Source of the DNA: Sphingomonas sp. IW22
Lineage (GTDB): Bacteria; Pseudomonadota; Alphaproteobacteria; Sphingomonadales; Sphingomonadaceae
Reading direction: 5' to 3'
DNA length: 64,000 nt
Assembly (NCBI RefSeq): GCF_041321155.1
Contig: NZ_JBGGWB010000001.1
Coordinates: 1,612,001-1,676,000 of the forward strand
The notes under the pieces are model-generated. The model had not been told where the DNA came from, searched no databases, and saw only the letters and a list, made by a program, of their open reading frames with translations. Shown one piece after another: positions 1 to 8,643 of this stretch. Made by a program: the position numbers and the translations under genes. The first letter of the stretch is position 1, and each line of letters starts with the position of its first letter.

Positions 1-116
1 CGTTCATCGCTGCGCCGACCAAGAAGGTGCCGGGCACCCGCATGCCGATCGGCATGGCCGACCCCAAGAAGCGCGCCGCGATCATCGCCTATCTGAAAAA
101 GGCGGGCGCGCAATGA
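1..116 (+). CDS. Cytochrome c (class I), C-terminal fragment
   Basis: Only the last 37 codons are inside the window, read from base 3 to the TGA at 114-116. They encode a stretch with GTRMPIGM followed by a lysine-rich helix ending IIAYLKKAGAQ. This is the usual end of a class I c-type cytochrome, where the Met of the GT-x-MP segment is the distal haem ligand and the last helix packs on the haem. The heme-binding CXXCH lies upstream and is not visible. The next genes encode a subunit-3-like protein and a GMC flavoprotein, so this is probably the electron acceptor of that dehydrogenase, comparable to LacB of Caulobacter. The family call is fairly safe; the partnership is inferred. Confidence 0.7.
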   Translation, partial: FIAAPTKKVPGTRMPIGMADPKKRAAIIAYLKKAGAQ

Positions 117-129
117 GCCCGGTGCGGCC

Positions 130-1041
130 ATGACGCTATCGCGCCGCACGCTGCTGGCTGCGGGGGCGGCATCCCCCGTCGCGATGGGGATCGCCGCAGC
201 CCAGTCGCCAAAGTCGAATGCGGCGCGATTTTCGCTCGGATACGCTCCGCATGAGGGCAGCTTTGCAAGCCGGGGAGGCCTGATCGAACAGATCGCCTTC
301 GCCGCCGATCAGGGCTTTACCGCGTGGGAGGATAACGAGGCACGCAACCGCCCCGTGGCCGAACAGACGCGCATGGCCAAGGCGCTGGCCGATCGCGGCA
401 TGACGATGGGCGTTTTCGTCGCCAGCATGCCCAAATGGGCCGAATCGCGCCCCCGGCTGGGCGCCAATGACGGTGCGGAGCGAGAAGCGTTTCTGGCCGA
501 TGTGCGAAGCGCGATCGACGTCGCCAAGCGGCTGAACGCGCGGCACATGACCGTGGTGACCGGCTTCATGGACCCCAGGGTGCCGGTCGAAATCCAGACC
601 GGGCGCGTGATCGACGTAATGCGCCGCGCGGGAGACATCGTCGCTCCGCATGGGCTGGTGCTGGTGATGGAACCGCTCAACACCCGCACTGATCACCCCG
701 GCGTCTACATGCAGGGCATCGCCCAGGGCTATGCCGTTGCACGCGGCGTGAACGGACCAGGGGTCAAGATATTGGCCGACCTGTATCATGAGCAGATCCA
801 GTCCGGGAACCTGATCCCGACGCTGGATGCATGCTGGGACGAGGTCGGCTACATCCAGTTCGGCGACAATCCCGGTCGTAACGAACCGGGCAGCGGCGAA
901 ATCAATTATGCCAATGTCGTCAAATGGTTGCGCTCTCGCCGCTATTCGGGCGTGATTGGCATGGAACATGGCAATTCGGCCAAGGATCGCGCGGGGGAAG
1001 AGCGGCTGATTGCCGCCTATCGCGCGATCGACAAGGCCTGA
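130..1041 (+). CDS. Hydroxypyruvate isomerase-like TIM-barrel protein, Tat-exported
   Basis: This 303-residue protein starts with a twin-arginine leader (SRRTLLAAGAA), so it is predicted to act in the periplasm. The rest is a sugar phosphate isomerase/epimerase-type TIM barrel. Likely metal ligands are visible in VMEPLNTR, LADLYHEQ, YIQFGDNPGRNEPGSGE and GMEHG; the FGDNPGRNEPGSG segment is typical of the hydroxypyruvate isomerase (Hyi) branch. It starts 14 bases after the cytochrome gene stop and is followed closely by a DUF1080 gene, so it belongs to the same operon. Known Hyi enzymes act on small keto-acids in the cytoplasm. An exported relative beside a sugar-oxidising complex more likely isomerises or epimerises keto-sugars. 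The substrate is unknown. Confidence 0.8.
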   Translation: MTLSRRTLLAAGAASPVAMGIAAAQSPKSNAARFSLGYAPHEGSFASRGGLIEQIAFAADQGFTAWEDNEARNRPVAEQTRMAKALADRGMTMGVFVASMPKWAESRPRLGANDGAEREAFLADVRSAIDVAKRLNARHMTVVTGFMDPRVPVEIQTGRVIDVMRRAGDIVAPHGLVLVMEPLNTRTDHPGVYMQGIAQGYAVARGVNGPGVKILADLYHEQIQSGNLIPTLDACWDEVGYIQFGDNPGRNEPGSGEINYANVVKWLRSRRYSGVIGMEHGNSAKDRAGEERLIAAYRAIDKA

Positions 1042-1055
1042 GGAGAGGAAACAGG

Positions 1056-1874
1056 ATGCTCATCCGAACAGCGGCATGTCTGATGGTCGGCCTGGCCACG
1101 GTCGCTACGGCGCAGGAAAAGCCCGGCTTTACCGACACACCCGTGCTGCCCGACGGCAAATGGCGTGTGCATGACGCCGAACGCCCCGCACCTTCCGTCG
1201 TGACCCCGGCGGCAAATCCCGGCGGCGCGCCGTCGGACGCGGTGGTGCTGTTCGACGGCATCTCGCTCGACGCCTGGCGTGCGGAACGGACACCATGGAC
1301 CGTCGAAAACGGCGCGATGACCGTCCCGTCCCGCGCCCGCAGCGGCGGCGAGAACAATCTGATTTCCAAGCAGAGTTTTGGCGATGTCCAACTGCATCTG
1401 GAATTCCGGTCGCCGACGCCGCCGACCAAGAGCTCCCAGGATCGCGGGAACAGCGGCATCTGGTTCATGCAGCGCTACGAACTGCAAATCCTCGATGGCT
1501 ATCAGAACCCGACCTATGCCGACGGCACGGTCGGTGCCGTCTATGCCTGGAAACCGCCCTTGGCCAATGCATCGCGCCGCCCGGGCGAGTGGCAAAGCTA
1601 TGACGTGATTTTCGAACGCCCCCGCTTCGCCGCTGACGGATCGCTGGTCCGCCCGGCATATGTCACCGCCTTCCTGAACGGCGTGCTGGTCCAGAATCAT
1701 CAGGCGATGCTGGGCACCACGGTCTGGCGTCAGGTCGCGAAATATCAGGCTCATCCCGACGCGGCGCCGATCCAGCTTCAGGACCATGATTCGCCGGTGT
1801 CGTTCCGCAACATCTGGGTCCGTCCGCTGCCCGAAGCTGCCATTGGACAGGATCTGCCGGGAGAACGTAAATGA
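1056..1874 (+). CDS. DUF1080 protein, 3-keto-disaccharide hydrolase-like, secreted
   Basis: I chose the ATG at 1056 because an AGGAGAGGAA ribosome site lies at 1041-1050 and the protein then begins with a Sec-type signal (MLIRTAACLMVGLATVATA); the open frame extends further upstream without a start context. The 272-residue product has the DUF1080 hallmarks in order: VLFDGISLDAW, GNSGIWF, YELQILDGYQNP, PGEWQSYDVIF, LQDHDSPVSFRNIWVRPL. This jelly-roll family is known to cleave 3-keto-glycosides made by a partner dehydrogenase. The neighbours fit: isomerases on both sides, a subunit-3-like protein and a GMC oxidoreductase. Its stop overlaps the next start in an ATGA. Confidence 0.85.
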   Translation: MLIRTAACLMVGLATVATAQEKPGFTDTPVLPDGKWRVHDAERPAPSVVTPAANPGGAPSDAVVLFDGISLDAWRAERTPWTVENGAMTVPSRARSGGENNLISKQSFGDVQLHLEFRSPTPPTKSSQDRGNSGIWFMQRYELQILDGYQNPTYADGTVGAVYAWKPPLANASRRPGEWQSYDVIFERPRFAADGSLVRPAYVTAFLNGVLVQNHQAMLGTTVWRQVAKYQAHPDAAPIQLQDHDSPVSFRNIWVRPLPEAAIGQDLPGERK

Positions 1875-2440
1875 TTGATCGCAGAACCGCGCTTGCCGGC
1901 GTCGTCGCCATGTTCGGCGCGGGCGTTTTCGCCCCCATCGCACGTGCCGCAGGGCAGGCACAGGCAACACGCATGCCGGTGATCAGCGACGGCCCGCCCA
2001 GCGTCGCGGTCTTTACCCCCACACAACGGGCATCGGTCGCCGCGCTGAGCGAGCGGGTGATTCCCACCACCGACACCCCCGGCGCGATCGCCGCCGGCGT
2101 TCCCGTCTATATCGAAAAGCTGCTGGCCGACTGGGCCGCGCCGGATGAGCGCGTGCCGATCCTGGCCGGGCTGGATGCGATCGAGGCACGCAGCCTTGCC
2201 GATTACAAGGTGCCCGCTGCCAAGGCGACGCCCGCACAGCAGGACGCGCTGCTAACGCTGGCGATGAACGGGGACATGCCGTCGGGCAAGACGTTCTTCG
2301 AAGCGTTCCGACAGCTGGTCATCACCGGCTATTACACGTCAGAGATCGGCATCACGCAGGAACGTGAATATCTGCCCGTGCCGGGCAAGTATGACGGCGC
2401 CTTCCCCTATTCGCAGGTCAACAAGGTCTACAGCGCATGA
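1871..2440 (+). CDS. Gluconate 2-dehydrogenase subunit 3-like protein, Tat-exported
   Basis: The 189-residue protein opens with a twin-arginine leader (DRRTALAGVVAMFGAGV) and a signal cleavage region rich in Ala. The body has the subunit-3 family look: an early FTPTQRASVAALSERVIP segment, a central helical region and a C-terminal YYTSEIGITQEREY followed by a Pro/Gly-rich tail. In flavin-dependent glucose and gluconate dehydrogenases this small subunit carries the export signal for the folded flavoprotein and sits between it and the cytochrome. The GMC subunit encoded just downstream has no signal of its own, which matches that arrangement. It is similar in role to LacC of Caulobacter. It overlaps the genes on both sides by 4 bases. 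Confidence 0.82.
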   Translation: MIDRRTALAGVVAMFGAGVFAPIARAAGQAQATRMPVISDGPPSVAVFTPTQRASVAALSERVIPTTDTPGAIAAGVPVYIEKLLADWAAPDERVPILAGLDAIEARSLADYKVPAAKATPAQQDALLTLAMNGDMPSGKTFFEAFRQLVITGYYTSEIGITQEREYLPVPGKYDGAFPYSQVNKVYSA

Positions 2441-3279
2441 TGAACCGCCGAAACGTGCTGGCGGGCGCGGCCGGCCTTACCGCGCTGTCGCTGACGGGTC
2501 GGCTGGTCCCATCGGCATCGGCGGCGCAAATCGACGCCATCGGCCTGCAACTCTACACCGTTCGCGACATCTTCGAGAAAGACCCGGCGGGTACGCTGGA
2601 GAAGGTCGCCCGCATCGGTTATCGCGAGGTGGAGTTTGGCGGGGGCGGTTATGACCGGATGGACCCGGCCATGCTGCGGCAGACGATGGACCGCCACGGC
2701 CTGCGCTCACCGTCGATCCATGTCGGTTACGACCAACTGCTGGGCCAGATGGATCAGTCAATCGCAATGGCGCGGACGTTGGGCGCGGATACCATCATCC
2801 TGCCCTATATGACCGAAGAGCATCGTACCGACCGGGGTTGGGAAGCGGCGCTGCCCAATATCGCCCGCTTCGGCACGACGCTGAAAAAGGCCGGGCTCGG
2901 TTTTGCCTATCACAATCATGATTTCGAGTTCACCGGTCGGTCGGGCGGCGTCAGCCTGTTCGACAGGCTGCTGCGCGAGACCGATCCTGAAACGGTAAAG
3001 ATCGAGCTGGACCTTTACTGGGCAGTATTCGCGGGCGCCGATGCAGGCAGCCTGATCGACCGGCTTTCCAGCCGGCTCTATTCCTTCCACGTAAAGGACA
3101 TGCGGGCGGATCGCAACATGACGGCGGTCGGACAGGGCCAAATGGATTTTGCCGCATTGTTCAAACGGCCCGGTGCCGCCGGGGTCCGCCACTTCTTTGT
3201 CGAGAATGACCGGGCGCCCGCGCCCTATCTTCCCGACATCACCACCAGTTTCAACACGCTGCGCTCGCTGCGTTTCTGA
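2437..3279 (+). CDS. Sugar phosphate isomerase/epimerase family TIM barrel, Tat-exported
   Basis: This 280-residue protein starts with NRRNVLAGAAGLTALSL, a twin-arginine leader, so it should be periplasmic. The mature part is an AP-endonuclease-2 type TIM barrel: IGLQLYTVRD near the first strand, YREVEFGGGG, a FAYHNHDFEF metal-site strand, KIELDLYWAVFAG, FHVKDM and HFFVENDRAP. The Glu, His and Asp in these strands are the expected divalent-metal ligands. It is a different subfamily from the isomerase at 130, so the operon exports two distinct barrel enzymes. Relatives are found beside DUF1080 and GMC genes in many Bacteroidota and Proteobacteria. A role in converting a keto-sugar intermediate is inferred, not shown. 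Confidence 0.82.
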   Translation: MMNRRNVLAGAAGLTALSLTGRLVPSASAAQIDAIGLQLYTVRDIFEKDPAGTLEKVARIGYREVEFGGGGYDRMDPAMLRQTMDRHGLRSPSIHVGYDQLLGQMDQSIAMARTLGADTIILPYMTEEHRTDRGWEAALPNIARFGTTLKKAGLGFAYHNHDFEFTGRSGGVSLFDRLLRETDPETVKIELDLYWAVFAGADAGSLIDRLSSRLYSFHVKDMRADRNMTAVGQGQMDFAALFKRPGAAGVRHFFVENDRAPAPYLPDITTSFNTLRSLRF

Positions 3280-3302
3280 ATCAAATTCGCAAGGGAAAGA
3301 TC

Positions 3303-4979
3303 ATGGCTTCGACCGACAGGTTTGACGCGATCGTCATCGGCTCAGGCGTCAGTGGCGGCTTTGCGGCCAAGGAACTGACCGAAAAGGGGCTGCGCGTGCT
3401 GATGCTCGACCGCGGTGTGATGGTCGAGCATGGGGAGGATTACCCCTATGACGGCCGCCCCGCATTCGAGGTACCGGCCCGCAACATCATGCCCAAGCCG
3501 CTGCTTGAAAGCGATTATTTCATCGCTCGCCACGGCTATGTCGCGCCCAGCAATCAAGGTTTCTACAATAACGACCGGCTGAACGGCTATGCCTTTGACG
3601 AAGGCAGCAAGTTCTACTGGATCCGCCCCGGCGCGGTTGGCGGCAAGTCGCTGATCTGGGGTCGCTGGAGCTTTCGCTGGGCGCCGGAGGATTTTGAAGC
3701 GAACAAGCGGGAGGGCGTCGATGGCGCCTGGCCCATCGGCTATGACGATCTGGTGCCTTGGTACAGCTATATCGAGAAATATATCGGGGTGTCGGGCTCG
3801 CGCGAAAACCTGCCCTATTTGCCCGACAGCGAATTTCAGCCGCCGATGCAGATGAACATTGCGGAAAAATGGCTGAAGGATCGGTTGGAGAGCAAGTTCC
3901 CCGGCCGCAAGCTGATCAACACGCGCCTGTCCAACATGACCGAGGACAAGCCCGATCAGAACCGCACCAAATGCCAGTTCCGCAATCAGTGCGGCAATGG
4001 CTGTTCGTTCGGCGCCTATTTCTCGACCCAGGCGGTGACGCTGCCAGCCGCGCGCGCGACGGGGCGGCTGACGCTTCAATCGGATGCCGTGGTCACCAAT
4101 CTGGAATATGATGCCGCCCGCAAACGCGTGACCGGCGTGCGTTATGTCGATGCCAAGTCGGGTCAGGCACAGACGGTGAATGCCGATCTGGTGTTCCTGT
4201 GCGCGTCGGCGATGGGTTCGGTCCAGATTCTGATGAACTCACGCGCACCCGGCACGGGACGCAGCCATTTCGACAGTAGCGGCACGCTGGGCCGTTATGT
4301 GATGGACCATATCTTCCGCGTCGGCATCGACGGCGAAATCCCGGGGATGAGCGAATATATCGAATATGGTCGCCGTCCTGGAGGCGTCTATATCCCGCGT
4401 TTCCGCAACGTCGGCGGGGAAGAAGGCGTCGGCTTCAAGCGCGGCTATGGCTATCAGGGTGGCGCGCGTCGCGATCCAGCCGGGCCGGTCGGCTTTGGTG
4501 AGTCGATGAAGCACGGCATGCGCGGCTATGGTCCGTGGAAATTCGGCATGACCGCGTTCGGCGAATGCCTGCCCTATCGCGACAACCGCGTGTCGCTGCA
4601 CAGCGACAAGGTCGATCGTTTCGGCGTCCCGCTGATGCGCTTTGACGTGCAGTTCCGTGACAACGAGCTTCGCATGATGGCCGACGCGCGCGAACAGGGC
4701 GAAGCGATGCTCAAGGGCGCAGGCATGACCAATGTGAAGAGCTGGGAAGGCGAACATGTCCCCGGTGACGCGATCCACGAAATGGGCGGCGCGCGCATGG
4801 GTGCCGATCCGCGCACGTCCGTGCTGAACCAGTGGAGTCAGGCGCACGACGCAAGCAACCTGTATGTGACGGACGGCGCGCAGATGGCGTCGGCATCGTG
4901 CGTCAACCCATCGCTGACGTTCATGGCGCTGACCGCACGGGCGGCCGATCACGCGGTCAAGCAGCTGAAGCGGGCATGA
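3303..4979 (+). CDS. GMC oxidoreductase, FAD-dependent sugar dehydrogenase large subunit
   Basis: The 558-residue protein has an N-terminal FAD-binding GSGVSGG (residues 13-19) followed by the Asp of VLMLDRG. Cys224, Cys230 and Cys234 form a C-x5-C-x3-C motif, the spacing known for the [3Fe-4S] cluster of FAD-dependent glucose dehydrogenase catalytic subunits. The catalytic pair is visible as His492 (AIHEMGGARMG) and Asn535 (NPSLTFMALT). There is no signal peptide, so export probably depends on the Tat leader of the subunit-3-like protein at 1871. Known relatives oxidise glucosides or lactose at C3 (LacA in Caulobacter). It ends the keto-sugar operon and is followed by a strong hairpin. Substrate specificity cannot be read from the sequence. 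Confidence 0.88.
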   Translation: MASTDRFDAIVIGSGVSGGFAAKELTEKGLRVLMLDRGVMVEHGEDYPYDGRPAFEVPARNIMPKPLLESDYFIARHGYVAPSNQGFYNNDRLNGYAFDEGSKFYWIRPGAVGGKSLIWGRWSFRWAPEDFEANKREGVDGAWPIGYDDLVPWYSYIEKYIGVSGSRENLPYLPDSEFQPPMQMNIAEKWLKDRLESKFPGRKLINTRLSNMTEDKPDQNRTKCQFRNQCGNGCSFGAYFSTQAVTLPAARATGRLTLQSDAVVTNLEYDAARKRVTGVRYVDAKSGQAQTVNADLVFLCASAMGSVQILMNSRAPGTGRSHFDSSGTLGRYVMDHIFRVGIDGEIPGMSEYIEYGRRPGGVYIPRFRNVGGEEGVGFKRGYGYQGGARRDPAGPVGFGESMKHGMRGYGPWKFGMTAFGECLPYRDNRVSLHSDKVDRFGVPLMRFDVQFRDNELRMMADAREQGEAMLKGAGMTNVKSWEGEHVPGDAIHEMGGARMGADPRTSVLNQWSQAHDASNLYVTDGAQMASASCVNPSLTFMALTARAADHAVKQLKRA

Positions 4980-4983
4980 TGGC

Positions 4984-5008
4984 GGGCACGGGGACACTCC
5001 CCGTGCCC
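4984..5008 (+). terminator. Hairpin after GMC gene, likely terminator
   Basis: An 11-bp perfect inverted repeat with a 3-base loop (CAC) begins 4 bases after the GMC stop codon. The right arm is followed by TCACCC and then an A-rich stretch, not a T-run, so it is not a textbook intrinsic terminator. It separates the keto-sugar operon from the first GH92 gene. Confidence 0.55.
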
Positions 5009-5106
5009 TCACCCATTAAATAAACCGATTTTCCAAAAGCCATTGCGTCACGGCGGCGGATGCGCGACCAAAGCGGCATAACGCCGTTCGGGGGAGACCG
5101 CACGCC

Positions 5107-7461
5107 ATGACATTCATCCATCGCCGCCGCCCCGCCAGTGCCGCGCTTGCACTGGCGTCCATCGCCATGACGGCCATGACTCCGCTGGCCAGCGTGACCG
5201 CGCAGGAACGCGGCGGTTATGACAGCGTCGATCCGTTCATCGGCACCGGTGGGGAAGGGCATACGTTCCCCGGCGCGGTTGCGCCGTTCGGCATGGTGCA
5301 GGCCAGCCCTGATACCGATACCGGCTGTCAGGTGCGCGAATGCTATGGCCACGCTGCGGGCTATCGTTACGACGACCCGACGATTCAGGGCTTTTCGCAC
5401 ACCCATTTTTCGGGCGCGGGCCATTCGGACCTGGGCGACTTTCTGGTCATGCCCGTTGCGGGCACCAATGTGTCGCTGGAACCGGGGGACGCGAGCAAGC
5501 CGGGTTCGGGCTATCGCTCACGCTTCGATCATCGCGAAGAAGTGGCGCGACCAGGCTATTATGCGGTCACGCTGAAGGATTCGGACATTCGCGCCGAACT
5601 GACGGCGGGCACGCGCGTGGCTGTCCACCGCTATCGCTTTCCCACGGGACAGGACGCGCATGTCGTCATCGACCTTCGCAGTTCGCTCTACAATTATCCG
5701 GGCAAAATCCTGTGGTCGTCGGTCCGGTTACGCGACGACGGCACGATCACCGGCATGCGCGAGACGCGCGGCTGGGCACCGGGGCGCAAGCTGTTCTTCG
5801 CGATCCGCCCCAATGCAAAGCTGACGGGCCATGCCTTCGTCAACCGCGAGGAAAATATCGCCTATAAGGGCTTTCAGGGACCGGGGCGCGGACGCACCGA
5901 TGTCGACCAGTTGCTGGGTCGTGCGCTGGTCGCACGGCTCGATTTCGGGCGGCTGTCCGCGCCGCTTGAGCTGAAGGTCGCGATTTCCAGCGTCGATGAG
6001 GATGGCGCGATCGCCAATCTGGAAAGCGAAACGGGCGGTTTCGGCACCATTCACGGCACCACCCGCGCCGCCTGGACCAAGGCACTGGATACGGTCCGCA
6101 TCGACGCGCCTGCACCGATGAAGCGCATGGTCTATACGGGCCTGTATCACAGCATGATCGCGCCCAGCGTGTTTGCCGACGCCGATGGCCGCTATCGCGG
6201 GCCAGACGATCAGGTCCACCGGGCGGAGAACTTCACCTTCCACTCGACCTTCTCGCTATGGGATACGTTCCGCGCGCAACATCCACTGTTGCTGCTGACC
6301 CAACCGGAGCGGCGGAACCTGGATTTCGTCCAGTCGCTGCTCGCCAGCCAGCGACACAGCCCGCACGGCATCCTGCCCGTGTGGCAGTTCCACGGGCGCG
6401 AGACGTGGACGATGATCGGCTATCACGGCGTCCCGGTGATCGCCGATGCATGGCTGAAGGGCCTGCGCGGTTTCGATGAAAACGCCGCGCTGGATGCGAT
6501 GGTCGCCAGTGCCAGCTATGGTCAATATGGCGGGCTGGATCACTATATGCAGCTTGGCTACGTGCCCATCGACCGCGAACCGGAAGCGGCGTCAAAGACG
6601 GTCGAATATGCCTATGACGACTGGACCATCGCGCGCATGGCGCGGGCCATGGGGCGCAGCGACGTCGCCGCCCGCTTCGAAAAGCGCGCGGGCAACTGGC
6701 GCAACAGCTTCGACGCAAAGACCGGCTTCCTGCGCGCGCGAAAGGCCGATGGCAGCTTCCGCACCCCCTTCGATCCCACCGCCATCAATTATGGCAGCGA
6801 CTATACCGAGGGGAATGCCTGGCAATATTCGTGGTTCGTGCCGCAGGATCAGGCCGCGATGTTCAGGCTGCTGGGCGGTGATGCCGCGGCGGTGAAGAAG
6901 CTGGATGCGATGTTCGACTTCGACATGTCGGGCATCGATTACAGCCATGCAGAGGATATTGCCGGCCTGATCGGCCAATATATCCACGGCAACGAACCCA
7001 GCCACCACGTCGCCTATCTCTACAACTATGCCGGCCAGCCGTGGCGGACACAGGAGCGGCTGAAGCAGATTATCGACAGCCAGTATAAGGCGGCACCCGA
7101 CGGCCTGTCGGGCAATGACGATCTGGGTCAGATGTCGGCATGGCTGGTGTTCACGGCACTGGGTTTCTACCCGGTCGCGCCGGGGTCGAACGAATATGTG
7201 CTGGGCCGCCCCTTTGTAGAGCGTGCGGGCATGACGCTGCCCAATGGCAAGCAGTTTACCGTGGTCGCGGATCAGTTGTCCGACACCAACCGCTATGTGG
7301 GGGGCGTGACGCTGAACGGTCGCCCGCTGGCGCGCAGCTTCATCCGGCACGACGAACTGATGGCGGGCGGCGAGCTTCGCTTCACGATGCAGGCGACGCC
7401 CAACCGCAACTGGGCAACGGCCCCTGCGCAGCGCCCCTATTCAATGAGCGCGGCGCGCTGA
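5107..7461 (+). CDS. GH92 alpha-mannosidase (paralogue A), secreted
   Basis: A 784-residue protein with an N-terminal signal (Ala-rich, ending near SVTAQE). The GH92 pattern is clear: VDPFIGTGGEGHTFPGAVAPFG at the start, FSHTHFSGAGHSDLGDF, STFSLWDTFRAQHPL in the middle and SGNDDLGQMSAW near residues 669-680. The general acid candidate is Glu568 in DYTEGNAW, and the HGNEPSHH segment sits near residue 630. GH92 enzymes are calcium-dependent exo-alpha-mannosidases acting on 1,2-, 1,3-, 1,4- or 1,6-linked mannose or mannose-phosphate. The GNEPxHH form is shared with paralogue C and may point to a common linkage preference. It stands alone as a transcription unit, 3 bases from a convergent ROK kinase gene. 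Confidence 0.92.
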   Translation: MTFIHRRRPASAALALASIAMTAMTPLASVTAQERGGYDSVDPFIGTGGEGHTFPGAVAPFGMVQASPDTDTGCQVRECYGHAAGYRYDDPTIQGFSHTHFSGAGHSDLGDFLVMPVAGTNVSLEPGDASKPGSGYRSRFDHREEVARPGYYAVTLKDSDIRAELTAGTRVAVHRYRFPTGQDAHVVIDLRSSLYNYPGKILWSSVRLRDDGTITGMRETRGWAPGRKLFFAIRPNAKLTGHAFVNREENIAYKGFQGPGRGRTDVDQLLGRALVARLDFGRLSAPLELKVAISSVDEDGAIANLESETGGFGTIHGTTRAAWTKALDTVRIDAPAPMKRMVYTGLYHSMIAPSVFADADGRYRGPDDQVHRAENFTFHSTFSLWDTFRAQHPLLLLTQPERRNLDFVQSLLASQRHSPHGILPVWQFHGRETWTMIGYHGVPVIADAWLKGLRGFDENAALDAMVASASYGQYGGLDHYMQLGYVPIDREPEAASKTVEYAYDDWTIARMARAMGRSDVAARFEKRAGNWRNSFDAKTGFLRARKADGSFRTPFDPTAINYGSDYTEGNAWQYSWFVPQDQAAMFRLLGGDAAAVKKLDAMFDFDMSGIDYSHAEDIAGLIGQYIHGNEPSHHVAYLYNYAGQPWRTQERLKQIIDSQYKAAPDGLSGNDDLGQMSAWLVFTALGFYPVAPGSNEYVLGRPFVERAGMTLPNGKQFTVVADQLSDTNRYVGGVTLNGRPLARSFIRHDELMAGGELRFTMQATPNRNWATAPAQRPYSMSAAR

Positions 7462-7464
7462 GGG

Positions 7465-8361
7465 TCAGGCGGGAACGCGCGACAGCGCGGTCGCGGCCAC
7501 CGCGATCGAGCCGAGCGGACCCGCCATCGCTCCCAATGCGGGCGCCACGATGTAGGGCACAGGGGGCAGCGGCATGTAACCCGCCAGGCTCGCCCGCAGC
7601 GCCGTGTCGATCCGGGGCAGCAGATGCGGCTGACGCACGGCCACGCCGCCGCCAATGGCGATGCGACGCGGCCCGGTGGTGACAACGATCGCATGGCACA
7701 TGGCGGCCAGCGCCTCGACAATCGGGGTCCATAGCGGATCGTCCGGCCCGACATCCTCAACCGCACGCCCGTTCAGCCGCCCGCGCAGGGCAGTGCCCGA
7801 TGCCAGCCCCTCTACGCAGTCGGGGTGATAGCGGCAGACGCTTTCGAAATTGTCCCCGGCCGGTCGCGGAATGCGCAGATGGCCGATCTCGCTGTGCCCG
7901 ATGCCGCCGGTCGTGCGACCCCGCACCACCAGCCCCACGCCGACACCCGTCCCAACGGTCACATAGGCGAAGTCGTCCAGCCCCTTGGCACAGCCCCAAC
8001 GCATTTCAGCCAGTGCAGCACCGTTGACGTCGGTGTCGACCGCAACCGGGACCAGCCGCACCGCGCTCAGCTGCTCAAGCACCGGCGCGCCCGGCCAGCC
8101 GGGCTTGTTCGTGGCCAGCACCACACCGTAATCGCCGCGCGCCGGATCGACACCGATCGGCCCGAATGCGGCGATGCCAAGCGCATCATAGGTCCAGCGG
8201 CTCAGAATATCGGCGATCGCCGACAGCGTGGCGTCGGGCGTGGTGGTCGACACCATAAGCTGTTCGTCAATGCGGTCGGGACCGCTGCCTAGCGTGACCA
8301 GGCATTTGGTGCCGCCCAGCTCAACCCCCGCCAATCGGCCTGCGGGCTCAACCCGGCTCAT
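7465..8361 (-). CDS. ROK-family sugar kinase (fructokinase/mannokinase-like)
   Basis: The product (about 298 residues from ATG 8361) has the ROK phosphate loop GVELGGTK at the very start, DTDVNGAAL with the catalytic Asp region, and GTGVGVGLV. The zinc site reads GHSEIGH followed by CRYHPDCVEGLASG, the arrangement seen in Bacillus fructokinase GmuE/YdhR, which also accepts mannose. I prefer ATG 8361 because it puts the GGTK motif near residue 13 and has an upstream AAGG; ATG 8394 or 8415 are possible. In this locus it would phosphorylate mannose released by the GH92/GH125 enzymes. It lies divergent from a ROK repressor gene. The hexose specificity is inferred from context. Confidence 0.8.
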   Translation of the reverse strand: MSRVEPAGRLAGVELGGTKCLVTLGSGPDRIDEQLMVSTTTPDATLSAIADILSRWTYDALGIAAFGPIGVDPARGDYGVVLATNKPGWPGAPVLEQLSAVRLVPVAVDTDVNGAALAEMRWGCAKGLDDFAYVTVGTGVGVGLVVRGRTTGGIGHSEIGHLRIPRPAGDNFESVCRYHPDCVEGLASGTALRGRLNGRAVEDVGPDDPLWTPIVEALAAMCHAIVVTTGPRRIAIGGGVAVRQPHLLPRIDTALRASLAGYMPLPPVPYIVAPALGAMAGPLGSIAVAATALSRVPA

Positions 8362-8514
8362 TGCGCTGCGCCTTGTCGCGACGCGGACAGACATTCGGTC
8401 GCTGGACGCACCCATTCCTCCCCTTGCGATGCGGAGCCGATGCCCCTGGGTCTTCCTAGCCCCTTTAATACATCAAATTGCATAATTCAAAGCGGGAGGG
8501 AAGCGGCCAGGTGC

Positions 8515-8526
8515 AGGTACGTACCT
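8515..8526. promoter_or_regulatory. Perfect 12-bp palindrome in divergent ROK promoter region
   Basis: AGGTACGTACCT is a perfect 12-bp palindrome in the 282-bp region between the divergent ROK kinase and ROK repressor genes. It is placed where an autoregulatory operator could sit. An AT-rich patch (AATTGCATAATT, 8476-8487) lies 28 bases to its left. No homologous characterised operator is known to me, so this is a candidate only. Confidence 0.3.
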
Positions 8527-8643
8527 CAAGACCACTGGCCGAACGCGTCGCTTGCGCTATGGTCGTGCCTATATGTGCCGGGAGCAGCCGATGAAGCCGA
8601 AGCCAGTCTTGCGTTCGCGTCCGACGCCAGCGACGGGAGTGGC

